From a bacterium (GTDB taxonomy: Bacteria > Planctomycetota > Planctomycetia > Kolteriales > Kolteriaceae): DNA of 35,558 nt. The stretch is from contig JAIELF010000059.1 of the NCBI GenBank assembly GCA_019753235.1, positions 1 through 35,558 of the forward strand, in the 5' to 3' direction. Below the pieces are notes generated by a model. The model ran no database searches and was not told the DNA's origin. It was given only the letters and a program-made list of their open reading frames with translations. The translations under genes and the position numbers were made by a program. This document shows, piece after piece, positions 1-7,598 of the stretch; position 1 is the first letter of the stretch; each line of letters starts with the position of its first letter.

Positions 1-741
1 GAGATCGTTGCCAAGCGGTATAAGATCGGTCGGCAAAGTCAGGACGAATACTCTCTCGAGAGTCAGAAGAGAACGGCGAGAGCAGTGGAGCGTGGTTATC
101 TGGCCGAGGAGATCGCTCCCTTGCGGGTGATTCGAAATCTGTTCGACAAGAAGACGCAACAGATCGTTGGTCAGGAAGAGATCGACTTCCATGCCGATGA
201 GTGTGGTCGTCCCGATACGACTTTAGCGGGGTTAGCCGCTCTGCCGCCGGTCTTCGATAGTGTCAGTGGCGAAGGATCAGTGACGGCAGGCAACTCGTCG
301 CAACTTTCCGACGGGGCGTCGGCAACGTTAGTGATGGCTCGGCACTTTGCTGAATCGCTTGGCTATGAGCCGCTGGCCATCTTTCGGGGGTTGGCGGTCG
401 CTGGTTGTGATCCTGATGAGATGGGGATCGGGCCGATCTTTGCCATTCCGAAGCTTCTCGCTCGGCATCGTCTGTCGATCGATGAGATAGATCTGTGGGA
501 ATTAAATGAGGCGTTTGCCGTCCAAGTGGTCTACTGTCGCGACTCGCTGGGTATTGATCCGGCTCGACTCAATGTCAATGGCGGCTCGATCGCGCTGGGC
601 CATCCTTTTGGTATGACGGGTTCGCGGATGGTCGGAACACTGGTGCGCGAGATGCAACGTCAGCAGGTTCGCTGGGGCGTGGTCACGATGTGCGTGGGGG
701 GCGGGCAAGGGGTGGCGGGTCTTTTCGAACGCCCCTTTTAA
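1..741 (+). CDS. Thiolase (acetyl-CoA acyltransferase), 5' truncated by window edge
   Basis: C-terminal part of a thiolase, which either cleaves 3-ketoacyl-CoA with CoA or condenses two acyl-CoAs (beta-oxidation, ketone or polyester metabolism). The frame is open from base 1 and already encodes thiolase-like residues before the first possible start (GTG at 85), so the gene begins outside the window. Seen: the GNSSQLSDGASA segment, the NEAFAVQ motif, NGGSIALGHPFGMTG with the catalytic His, and CVGGGQG with the C-terminal catalytic Cys near the end. The N-terminal nucleophilic Cys is outside the window. Substrate chain length cannot be read from this part. It is followed by a 133-bp gap and mnmG. 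Confidence 0.93.
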   Translation, partial: EIVAKRYKIGRQSQDEYSLESQKRTARAVERGYLAEEIAPLRVIRNLFDKKTQQIVGQEEIDFHADECGRPDTTLAGLAALPPVFDSVSGEGSVTAGNSSQLSDGASATLVMARHFAESLGYEPLAIFRGLAVAGCDPDEMGIGPIFAIPKLLARHRLSIDEIDLWELNEAFAVQVVYCRDSLGIDPARLNVNGGSIALGHPFGMTGSRMVGTLVREMQRQQVRWGVVTMCVGGGQGVAGLFERPF

Positions 742-874
742 CTGGACCTGGCCGATTGAGAAGCTTTTCGATCGCTTTGGTCGTTTGGCATCCTTGCCGA
801 TCGGTGGAGATGCCTCCTCCATAAAATGAAACGAGTATCAAACTCGAAACTCGCTTGGGCAGGCCTTGGTCAGC

Positions 875-2716
875 ATGAATTTAACGCATTCTTTTGATGT
901 CGTCGTGATCGGCGCGGGGCATGCCGGCGTGGAAGCAGCCTTGGCCTCTGCTCGGCTCGGGGCCAGCACCGCTCTTTTGACGATGAACTGTGACACGATC
1001 GCGCAGATGAGCTGCAATCCCGCCATCGGCGGCGTCGCCAAAGGTCAAATTGTTCGAGAGATCGATGCCCTTGGCGGCGAAATGGGCCGAGCCATCGACG
1101 CGACTGGCTTGCAGTTTCGCCTTCTCAATCGCCGAAAAGGGCCGGCAATGCACAGCCCGCGGGCCCAGGCGGACAAGAAGGCGTATCAGTTTCTCATGAA
1201 GCAGATCGTCGAAGAGCAAACAAATCTACTGGTTCGACAAGAGCAGATTGAAGGACTTCTCTTTGATGGCGGGATGATTCGCGGAGTCGCCACGCGCGGC
1301 GAGACGACATATCTAGCCCGCGCGGTCATCATCACCACCGGAACGTTCTTGCAGGCTCTCATGCATACCGGCGAATCGAAGACGGTCGGAGGACGTGCGG
1401 GGGACGCGTCGGTCATTGGCTTGTCCGCCAGCTTGCACGAGGCGGGGATCGAGCTCGCACGGTTCAAGACCGGGACGCCGCCCCGACTCAATGGACGGAC
1501 GATCGACTTTTCCCGTCTCGATGAGCAACCCGGCGATGCGGAACCCGTTCCCTTCTCGTTTGCGACATCCAATATAGACCGTGAGCAACTTCCGTGTTGG
1601 ATGACCTACACCAACCCAGAAGTCCATGAGATCATCCGCGCGAATTTACACCGCGCGCCGATGTATAGTGGCCAGATCGCGAGCCGAGGCCCACGTTACT
1701 GTCCTTCGATCGAGGATAAGGTTGTGCGTTTTGCCGAGAAAGATCGGCATCAGGTTTTTCTAGAGCCCGAAGGGTATCGCACGCACGAAATCTACGTGAA
1801 CGGAGTTTCGACCAGCTTGCCCAAAGATGTTCAACATGCGGTTCTATCCAGGATGGTGGGTCTGGAGAAAGCCGAGATCATGCGGTACGGCTATGCCGTC
1901 GAATACGACTACGCACCTCCGACCCAGCTTTATCCCAGCCTCGAGAGTAAGAGAGTCGCCGGCCTGTTTTTTGCGGGACAAATCAATGGCACGACCGGTT
2001 ACGAAGAGGCCGCCGCCCAAGGTTTGGTGGCGGGGATCAATGCAGCAAGGCAAGTCGCGGGTGCCGAGCCCATCGTGATGGGTCGGCATCAATCGTATAT
2101 CGGCGTGTTGATCGATGATTTGGTGACGCGCGGCGTCGACGAACCCTACCGCATGTTTACGTCGAGAGCGGAGTTTCGCATCGCGCTTCGGCATGACAAC
2201 GCCGACCGTCGATTGACCCGGCTGGGAGATAAGATTGGGCTGGTTCGCCGAGAAGATCTTGATCGGCTCGAACGGAAAGAAGCCAGGATGAACGAGCTAT
2301 GGGAAGAACTCCGGAGCCATCGGCACGAAGGCTTTACGCTCGAGCAATGGCTTCGTCGGCCGCAGGTGACCTGGGAAGAAGTTGTTGGCATGCGTCCGGT
2401 CCTGGCTCGACATGAAGAGAATCGTGATGTCGTTCAACAAGTCATCACCGAAACAAAGTACGCCGGCTACGCACAGAAGCAGATCGACCAAGTGGAAAAG
2501 TTCCGCAAGTTAGAGAACCGGCGGATTCCAACGAGTTTCGATTTCTCGACCCTTCCACAACTACGCTTCGAGGCGAAAGAGAAGCTTTCGAGAGTTCAGC
2601 CAACTAGCTTGGGCCAGGCAAGCCGGATTAGTGGCATCACGCCGGCAGACTTGGCGACGGTGCTGATGTACCTCGAATCGGGTATTCCCAGCGATCCCGA
2701 CGACGCTCACCCTTAG
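875..2716 (+). CDS. mnmG: tRNA uridine-5-carboxymethylaminomethyl(34) synthesis enzyme MnmG
   Basis: FAD-dependent enzyme that, with the GTPase MnmE, builds the cmnm5 modification on wobble U34 of several tRNAs in the cytoplasm. The protein is 613 aa, normal for the family. It starts with a Rossmann FAD motif (VIGAGHAGVEAA), followed by the family signature around MSCNPAIGGVAKGQ, the GPRYCPSIEDKVVRF signature in the middle, and the AGQINGTTGYEEAAAQG segment. The C-terminal helical domain implicated in MnmE and tRNA contacts is present. ATG 875 is chosen; a TTG three codons upstream (866) is also in frame but less likely. No mnmE or rsmG is adjacent, so the gene appears solitary. Confidence 0.97.
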   Translation: MNLTHSFDVVVIGAGHAGVEAALASARLGASTALLTMNCDTIAQMSCNPAIGGVAKGQIVREIDALGGEMGRAIDATGLQFRLLNRRKGPAMHSPRAQADKKAYQFLMKQIVEEQTNLLVRQEQIEGLLFDGGMIRGVATRGETTYLARAVIITTGTFLQALMHTGESKTVGGRAGDASVIGLSASLHEAGIELARFKTGTPPRLNGRTIDFSRLDEQPGDAEPVPFSFATSNIDREQLPCWMTYTNPEVHEIIRANLHRAPMYSGQIASRGPRYCPSIEDKVVRFAEKDRHQVFLEPEGYRTHEIYVNGVSTSLPKDVQHAVLSRMVGLEKAEIMRYGYAVEYDYAPPTQLYPSLESKRVAGLFFAGQINGTTGYEEAAAQGLVAGINAARQVAGAEPIVMGRHQSYIGVLIDDLVTRGVDEPYRMFTSRAEFRIALRHDNADRRLTRLGDKIGLVRREDLDRLERKEARMNELWEELRSHRHEGFTLEQWLRRPQVTWEEVVGMRPVLARHEENRDVVQQVITETKYAGYAQKQIDQVEKFRKLENRRIPTSFDFSTLPQLRFEAKEKLSRVQPTSLGQASRISGITPADLATVLMYLESGIPSDPDDAHP

Positions 2717-2735
2717 AAAACGCCGCTCCTCTCGG

Positions 2736-2796
2736 CGAGTTGCGCTAATTGGATGTGAACAAGATCTTTGCGAAGTCTTTCTAGGGGGACGTCGCG
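2736..2796 (+). other. mnmG to promoter spacer
   Basis: Short region between mnmG and the promoter at 2797. Just before it (about 2722-2738) CGCCG and CGGCG can pair around a 7-nt loop, but no T-run follows, so terminator function is doubtful. Nothing else is recognisable. Confidence 0.3.
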
Positions 2797-2824
2797 TTGA
2801 CACGTTTTGGGTCGAGGGTACAAT
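2797..2824 (+). promoter_or_regulatory. Sigma-70-like promoter
   Basis: A perfect -35 hexamer TTGACA at 2797-2802 and a -10 hexamer TACAAT at 2819-2824 (5 of 6 to consensus) are separated by 16 bp. Transcription would start near 2831, about 270 nt upstream of the HTH-receiver gene. This is the clearest vegetative promoter I can see in the window. The long distance to the next start codon is what draws attention to the transcribed leader. Confidence 0.6.
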
Positions 2825-2830
2825 GCTCGC

Positions 2831-3099
2831 GGTTAGAAAACTTAGCGAGGCTTGCTCGACTGGGTCAAACCGGAAGAGAAAGTAAGCTGGGTAGGTATTA
2901 TCCGGAGGTCGGTCCCTGACACGCCGATCGAGGTGACCCGGATTTTGCTTGGGAGGCTCCGAGTTAAATGCTCGGCCCTTCTGTTTGTCAGATGGCCCTT
3001 ATGGACAAGGAAGGTCGACAGGTCTCAGCGATCCTGGCGTAGGGAAACGCAACGAGATCTCACAGCATAGCGGGCAACCCGCAAGGGTTGGTAGGTGCC
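2831..3099 (+). ncRNA. Candidate structured leader RNA or small RNA upstream of the HTH-receiver gene
   Basis: The stretch between the promoter and the ATG at 3100 can be covered almost completely with stems read by eye. A three-way junction has P1 2862-2867/2934-2939 (GGGTCA with TGACCC), P2 2870-2874/2901-2905 (CCGGA with TCCGG) and P3 2907-2912/2924-2929 (GGTCGG with CCGATC, one G-U). Further hairpins are 2959-2963/2971-2975, a two-part stem 2977-2981 plus 2985-2989 pairing 3004-3008 plus 3010-3014, 3020-3026/3054-3060 enclosing GCGT/ACGC at 3037-3050, and 3075-3080/3085-3090 (CAACCC, GCAA loop, GGGTTG). It does not match the conserved cores of RNase P, tmRNA, SRP or TPP riboswitch RNA as I know them. 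It could be a cis-regulatory leader or an independent RNA. No folding energy was computed. Confidence 0.4.
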
Positions 3100-3696
3100 A
3101 TGTCGTTCCGATCAAAAACGGTTTTCACGACCGGCGAAGCCGCTCGGATTTGCAAGGTCAGCCAACAGACAATCATTCGTTGCTTCGATTCGGGGCAGCT
3201 GAAAGGTTTTCGGGTCCCGGGATCGAAGTTTCGTCGAATTCCCAGGGAAACACTGCACAAGTTCATGAAAGACAACGGAATCCCGACGGATGCCCTGGAT
3301 AGCGGGCAGCGGGAGGTCCTGCTCGTGGATGACGATCTGGACTTGGTGGAAGTCGTCCGGGGCGGACTGGAAGAAGATGGTCGTTTCACCGTTCGCGTAG
3401 CCAATAACGGCTTCGACGCGGGGATGATGATCAAAGAGTACCGGCCTGACATCATCGTTCTCGATGTCATGCTCCCCGATATCAATGGTCGGGAAGTCTG
3501 TTCCAAAGTCCGCAGCGACAATGCTCTGGAAGATGTTCGCATCATCTGTATCAGCGGCATGGTCGAATCGGATAAAGTCGACGAGCTGAAGGCCGCCGGC
3601 GCAGACGACTTCCTGCAAAAACCCTTCGAGGTTGAAGAACTCATCGACCGGATGTGCCGGCTGATGGAAATGGAAGTGGTAAAGAGCTCGGCGTAG
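3100..3696 (+). CDS. Response regulator with N-terminal excisionase/MerR-like HTH and C-terminal receiver domain
   Basis: Two-component regulator of 198 aa with unusual domain order. Residues about 8-52 form a small winged HTH of the excisionase/MerR kind (FTTGEAARICKVSQQTIIR then a basic wing GFRVPGSKFRRIP), expected to bind DNA. Residues about 72-190 form a CheY-like receiver with the acidic pair D77/D78, phospho-acceptor D122 (VLDVMLP), S152 and the conserved Lys at K174 (FLQKPF). The usual order is receiver first, DNA-binding domain last. ATG 3100 is chosen; an in-frame TTG at 3088 lies inside the hairpin 3075-3090. AAGGG in that hairpin and AGGTG at 3093-3097 are both poorly spaced ribosome-binding sites, so translation may depend on leader structure. 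A histidine kinase gene lies 579 bp downstream and is a possible partner, by inference. Confidence 0.88.
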   Translation: MSFRSKTVFTTGEAARICKVSQQTIIRCFDSGQLKGFRVPGSKFRRIPRETLHKFMKDNGIPTDALDSGQREVLLVDDDLDLVEVVRGGLEEDGRFTVRVANNGFDAGMMIKEYRPDIIVLDVMLPDINGREVCSKVRSDNALEDVRIICISGMVESDKVDELKAAGADDFLQKPFEVEELIDRMCRLMEMEVVKSSA

Positions 3697-4275
3697 TCAC
3701 CATCGACGCGGCTCTTTGCGTGCTTCGCCTCGGCGAAGGTGCTGATTCGGATCGGATTTTTCGACGTTTGTCCCGCCGATGCTCACCCTCCTCTTCGAGG
3801 GTGTAGCGTCGCTGGCCTGTTTTCAAGCAAGGCCATGGGCGAGGATGAAACGTTCGAGAAACAGATTCCTTCCTTTTTCGGGCCGACAGCCTCCAAACGA
3901 GGCTGTTGGGTCGAATTCACTCAACGATTATCCATCTGCTCCTTCCCCCCCGCCCATCTTTTGTTTCTCAGCCAACTCTCTGAATGTCACTGGCCTTCGT
4001 GGGGCAATCTCCTCTGAACGAGGCGACGCCTCGAAGTTCATGCCGATTTCTTTCGGACAGGTCCTCCCTGGTGATCTTGCCACAAAGGCCAGCCATGCTT
4101 ATTGGTCTGGACAGTTGCTGACTCAGGCCGATGGCCAACCGTCAGCACTCTTGCCGATGGGCCTCTCGACGCAGACTCTAGCCGATTCGCGTGCCGGTTC
4201 TGCTCGCGGAGACCCATACCGATGAGGTGAGATTCTTTCGATTCATCCCGAAAAAAATGGGACGAGGAATTACCG
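3697..4275 (+). other. Hairpin-rich intergenic region without a supported gene
   Basis: No recognisable protein in either strand. The region holds four short perfect inverted repeats: 3723-3728/3733-3738 (CTTCGC, loop CTCG), 3784-3790/3797-3803 (CACCCTC/GAGGGTG), 3886-3893/3899-3906 (ACAGCCTC/GAGGCTGT) and 4020-4024/4028-4032 (GAGGC/GCCTC) extended by an outer TGAAC/GTTCA pair at 4015-4019/4036-4040. None is followed by a convincing T-tract. An open + frame of about 148 codons (3779-4225) crosses the repeats and has no family resemblance or ribosome-binding site that I can see. Confidence 0.5.
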
Positions 4276-6126
4276 GTGTTGGTTGCCATTGATCCCGGTC
4301 GGCTTGATCGCTCTCTTTCGAGCTTTGCTGCGCGCCGATCTTTGGCGGAAGATCTCGACCGAGTCATGAGTTCGCCCCATGTCGATTCCGTCGCCAGCCG
4401 AGCCTGGGTCTGGTCGGCCCGTACCTGTCCCGGCTTAGCACGGGCAATCGTCGCGGTCGGTTCGATGATGCCGACAAGTGCGAGCGACCTCTCGTCCGGC
4501 TCGGCCGCGAAGGGGATTCTTGAATTCACTCGCCGACCGTACTGGCTTGGGCTGGCCGATCAATTAGGAAAGCTTGACGATCAGGATCTCGTTGCGGGGG
4601 AAGAGTTCCTCTTAGCCCCGCTCGCGCTGCATGTTTCCCTCCTGACTCGCTGGGTCCGGGCAGAGGAAGCATATTGGCACGCTCTGGTGCAACGGGTCCC
4701 GGTGCGTCGTTACACCAGTTCTGATGAACTCGAAATTCTCGAGCCGGCCGAGCGCTGTCGCGTGGTCGCGCGGTGGGTGCTGGATGCGGTCATGCCGGAC
4801 GGCCCGCGCACCGATCGCGGGGGGAGTCTCTCGCCGCGCGAAGCTGCCCGCGCTCTCGATTCACTGGCCGAGTCCACGACCGAGCCTTTCGATGTTGCCG
4901 TCCTCATTCAAGAGATGGATGCCGCCCGCTTGCGACCGATGGCGTTGCTGGATCGGCCCAGCGTTCGCCGATTGGCGGCGCTCGCGCGATTGGCAGGTTA
5001 TCGTCAAGATTCTCGCTGGCACGATGAACTCTTTCAGATTGTGACCGGCGTGGCCGTGGAGGATGTTCTTTCTCGCTCGGCTTGGCTGGCGAAAGAATGG
5101 TGCGAGGGATCGGTCGCGCTCTGGTTGGAAGGTCATGCGTCGCGTGAAGGCTGGTCTCTCGCCGAAGATCCCGGCACCGGGTATTGGAATCCTCCCGCTT
5201 TCGGAAGTCGCGAATCGCTGGAAGCCGAGCATTTGCCGGCGATCTATCGGTGCTCGCGCGATCTGGTCGCCCAGGAGGGCCGATCGTTAGGCCGGGTCTA
5301 CTCGGATCGATCAATTCAAAGCCCCTTGGCGGAACGTTGGCTTGGTCGACTGGCATCCGCGCTGGTCGCGTTCTGGGATCGCGGAGGCAAAGATGCTGCT
5401 GCCCGGATCTCTCTTCGCGCGACGACAGGGGCCAATCGAGATGCGATCAACTCCAAAGTGCGACGAGCGATCGGCGAGTTCTCCGCCGGCGCGGGGCACG
5501 AAATCAACAATCCTCTTGGGGCCATTGCCGGCCACGCCAGCAAACTCCTCAAAGACGAAGTGATTCCTGATCGTCGACACGCGCTTCAACAGATCCATCA
5601 TCAAGTTGGCCGCATTCGAAAGATGATTCGCGATCTGCAACTCATCGGAGGCAACCTCTCCCTTTCGAAAACACCTGTCGAGCTGGCTGGTCTGATCGCT
5701 CAAGCCGCGGGCGAAGCGGAAAAAAGACTCACGGGCGGGCATCTGGTCTGGCGAAGTTGTCCCGACGATTGGCGAGTCGTCGGCGATCAAGAGTTGCTTT
5801 CGAGAATGATCGCAGAACTTCTCGTCAACGGGGGGCAGGCCGCGGGACCCGCGGGCGAAGTGACTGTTTGGGCCGAGCGCTCCACCGAAAACCCTACCGC
5901 CATCGAAGTCGTCGTTCGAGACAGCGGGCCCGGCTTAACCAGCTCGCAAAGGCAGCGAGCATTCCTCCCCTTTTACTCGGGGCGCGAAGCAGGCCGTGGG
6001 CTCGGCATGGGTTTGCCTGTCGCCGAGCGAATTGCCATGGAGCATGGTGGTTCGATCCTGATCAGCCATGGAAAACCGACCACCGTTCGCATTCAGCTTC
6101 CAGGCGAGTTTAAGCAAGCAAGCTGA
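4276..6126 (+). CDS. Cytoplasmic histidine kinase with large uncharacterised N-terminal region
   Basis: 616-aa sensor histidine kinase. The C-terminal third is canonical: dimerisation/phosphoacceptor helix with H408 in GHEINNPLG, an N-box ELLVNGGQAA in which the usual N-A is N-G, a G1 box RDSGPGL, an F-box FLPFYSG, and a G2 box GRGLGMGLPVAERIA before EHGGSI. The first about 390 residues contain no membrane segment and no sensor domain I recognise; the residues are Trp-, Ala- and Arg-rich and predicted helical. The GTG start at 4276 follows GACGAGGA (4261-4268) at reasonable spacing. The likely partner is the HTH-receiver regulator upstream or an unlinked protein. The stop is 17 bp from the convergent ruvA stop. 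Confidence 0.88.
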   Translation: MLVAIDPGRLDRSLSSFAARRSLAEDLDRVMSSPHVDSVASRAWVWSARTCPGLARAIVAVGSMMPTSASDLSSGSAAKGILEFTRRPYWLGLADQLGKLDDQDLVAGEEFLLAPLALHVSLLTRWVRAEEAYWHALVQRVPVRRYTSSDELEILEPAERCRVVARWVLDAVMPDGPRTDRGGSLSPREAARALDSLAESTTEPFDVAVLIQEMDAARLRPMALLDRPSVRRLAALARLAGYRQDSRWHDELFQIVTGVAVEDVLSRSAWLAKEWCEGSVALWLEGHASREGWSLAEDPGTGYWNPPAFGSRESLEAEHLPAIYRCSRDLVAQEGRSLGRVYSDRSIQSPLAERWLGRLASALVAFWDRGGKDAAARISLRATTGANRDAINSKVRRAIGEFSAGAGHEINNPLGAIAGHASKLLKDEVIPDRRHALQQIHHQVGRIRKMIRDLQLIGGNLSLSKTPVELAGLIAQAAGEAEKRLTGGHLVWRSCPDDWRVVGDQELLSRMIAELLVNGGQAAGPAGEVTVWAERSTENPTAIEVVVRDSGPGLTSSQRQRAFLPFYSGREAGRGLGMGLPVAERIAMEHGGSILISHGKPTTVRIQLPGEFKQAS

Positions 6127-6143
6127 GCCAACCACTTCGCTGG

Positions 6144-6773
6144 CTACGCTTTGTTCTCCATTTCATAGACGGCAAAGAGGAGATCCTCGACGCTGCTGAA
6201 CTTCTTCTTCGTGCCGATCACTTTTTCCAGCTTTCGACGTGCGTCGATTTCGGAATGGCCCACACTGACGAGCGCGTCAAACGTTTCGTCCAAGACGCTT
6301 GGTTCCACGGTCGCGGCGACCGATTCCTCTGTCCGTGCTGGCATCAGCGCAAACTTGGTGACTTTCTTTCGCAACTTGGCGATCACTCGCTCGGCCGTCG
6401 ATCCACCAATTCCTGGAAGAGTGGCGAGTTGCTTGGCGTCTTGTCTTTGAATGATGTCGGCAACGTCGCGGATCGGTTTGACCATTGCTCGAAGAGCCGT
6501 CCTTACACCTATCCCGTCGACCGTGCAAATGAGTTCAAAGAAGTCGATTTCCGGTTCATCGAGGAAGCCCACCAAGCGAGGGACAATCTTGCCCCGCTGC
6601 GGGTTCCCTTCCAGGTATTCAATCGTGTGGAGGGTGATTTCGCTTCCCACCCGCGTTTGCACCGATCGGCGAACGATTTCTGGAACGAGAACTTGATACT
6701 CGACGGCGCCGGCTTGCAGACGAACCTCTTCTTCGAGGACTCGGTTCAAGATTCCAGTGAGACGTGTGATCAA
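6144..6773 (-). CDS. ruvA: Holliday junction branch migration protein RuvA
   Basis: Subunit that binds four-way DNA junctions and loads the RuvB motor during recombination and repair. From the TTG at 6773 the protein is 209 aa, the normal RuvA length, starting LITRLTGIL. A ribosome-binding GGAG sits about 7 nt upstream, supporting this start. A longer open frame reaching 6911 would add 46 residues unlike RuvA. Domain I (OB fold) covers roughly residues 1-65. Two helix-hairpin-helix motifs follow: ICTVDGIGVRTALRAM and LATLPGIGGSTAERVI. A C-terminal UBA-like domain III (residues about 160-209) is expected to contact RuvB. ruvB and ruvC are not in the window. It is the last gene of a leftward gene run and converges on the histidine kinase gene. 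Confidence 0.93.
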   Translation of the reverse strand: MITRLTGILNRVLEEEVRLQAGAVEYQVLVPEIVRRSVQTRVGSEITLHTIEYLEGNPQRGKIVPRLVGFLDEPEIDFFELICTVDGIGVRTALRAMVKPIRDVADIIQRQDAKQLATLPGIGGSTAERVIAKLRKKVTKFALMPARTEESVAATVEPSVLDETFDALVSVGHSEIDARRKLEKVIGTKKKFSSVEDLLFAVYEMENKA

Positions 6774-6925
6774 TCGTCGCTCCTCGAGATGGCTTCGAAC
6801 CGGGGCCGGCTTCTGCCTGCTATCTTGCGAAGGCGACTTCAAAAGGAAACGGCGAGCCGACGGCGAATTTCGGACATGATCTCCAATGAGAAACAAAAGT
6901 TTCACTTGCAACCGTCGTCAAGTCG

Positions 6926-7507
6926 TCAAGTCGTCGAGGCATCGATCCATGGCTCCGCTGGAATCGAGCGGAAGATCTGCAGTCGATCCAAAAGTACTGA
7001 AACATCCGTCTCGGTGATGAAGAGGTCGAGATTAGACTTCTTGACAAAACCTTCGCTGACCATGTTTTGCAGATACGCCAGCAATGGATCATAGAACCGA
7101 GCAGTGTTGAGGATGCCGATCGGCTTGGCATGCTCGCCGAGCTGCGCCCACGTGAGGATTTCGAAGAATTCGTCCATCGTCCCAAGGCCGCCGGGCAACG
7201 CCATAAATCCGTCCGCGAGGCTCGCCATCATCGCTTTTCGTTCGTGCATGGTTCGCACCAAGCGCAGATCACTAAGCCCTTCGTGCATGACTTCTTTCTG
7301 GGCCAATCCGTAAGGAATGATCCCGATGACTCGGCCGCCGGCGGCGATCACCGCGTCGGCAAGAACGCCCATCAGCCCGATGCTACCGCCGCCGTAAACC
7401 AACTCGATCTGCTGTTCGGCTAGGGCGCGCCCGAGAGCTCGGGCGGCGTCGGCGTAGATCGGCTTCGAGCCGGACTTCGATCCGCAAAAGACGGCGATTC
7501 GTTCCAT
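6926..7507 (-). CDS. LOG-family protein (nucleoside 5'-monophosphate phosphoribohydrolase type)
   Basis: 193-aa member of the LOG/TIGR00730 Rossmann family. Characterised members split cytokinin riboside 5'-monophosphates, or other nucleotides such as AMP or IMP, into free base and ribose 5-phosphate. Seen: ELVYGGGSIGLMG (about residues 35-47), the conserved Arg of HERKAM (R90) and the signature PGGLGTMDE (105-113) with the catalytic Glu. Start ATG 7507 gives the usual family N-terminus MERIAVFCGS. An in-frame ATG at 7558 would add 17 residues and has a weak AGG upstream. In bacteria the true role is often nucleotide salvage; the substrate here cannot be told. It lies between ruvA and a peptidase gene on the same strand. 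Confidence 0.9.
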   Translation of the reverse strand: MERIAVFCGSKSGSKPIYADAARALGRALAEQQIELVYGGGSIGLMGVLADAVIAAGGRVIGIIPYGLAQKEVMHEGLSDLRLVRTMHERKAMMASLADGFMALPGGLGTMDEFFEILTWAQLGEHAKPIGILNTARFYDPLLAYLQNMVSEGFVKKSNLDLFITETDVSVLLDRLQIFRSIPAEPWIDASTT

Positions 7508-7598
7508 CCCGGTCTCGCTTGCGTGGGTGTTGGGAAGGGGGTCGGCGTCAAACGTCATCGTGCCGAGCCTGCTTCGCTTGGGATTTGGGTGAAGGGTT

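Noticed and set aside
2862..2905. GGGTCAAACCGGAAGAG resembling SRP RNA domain IV
   Set aside because: The conserved internal loop order and the AGCAGCC part are missing; pairing fits a three-way junction instead.
3028..3050. GCGTAGGGAA in the leader RNA resembling the 3' part of a TPP riboswitch
   Set aside because: The required CTGAGA and ACCTGATCTGG-type elements are absent, and the downstream gene is not a thiamine gene.
3779..4225. Open + frame of 148 codons upstream of the kinase gene
   Set aside because: Crosses several hairpins, no ribosome-binding site or family resemblance.
6255..7094. Open + frame of 279 codons across ruvA and the LOG gene
   Set aside because: Antisense to two clearly recognised genes and without motifs.
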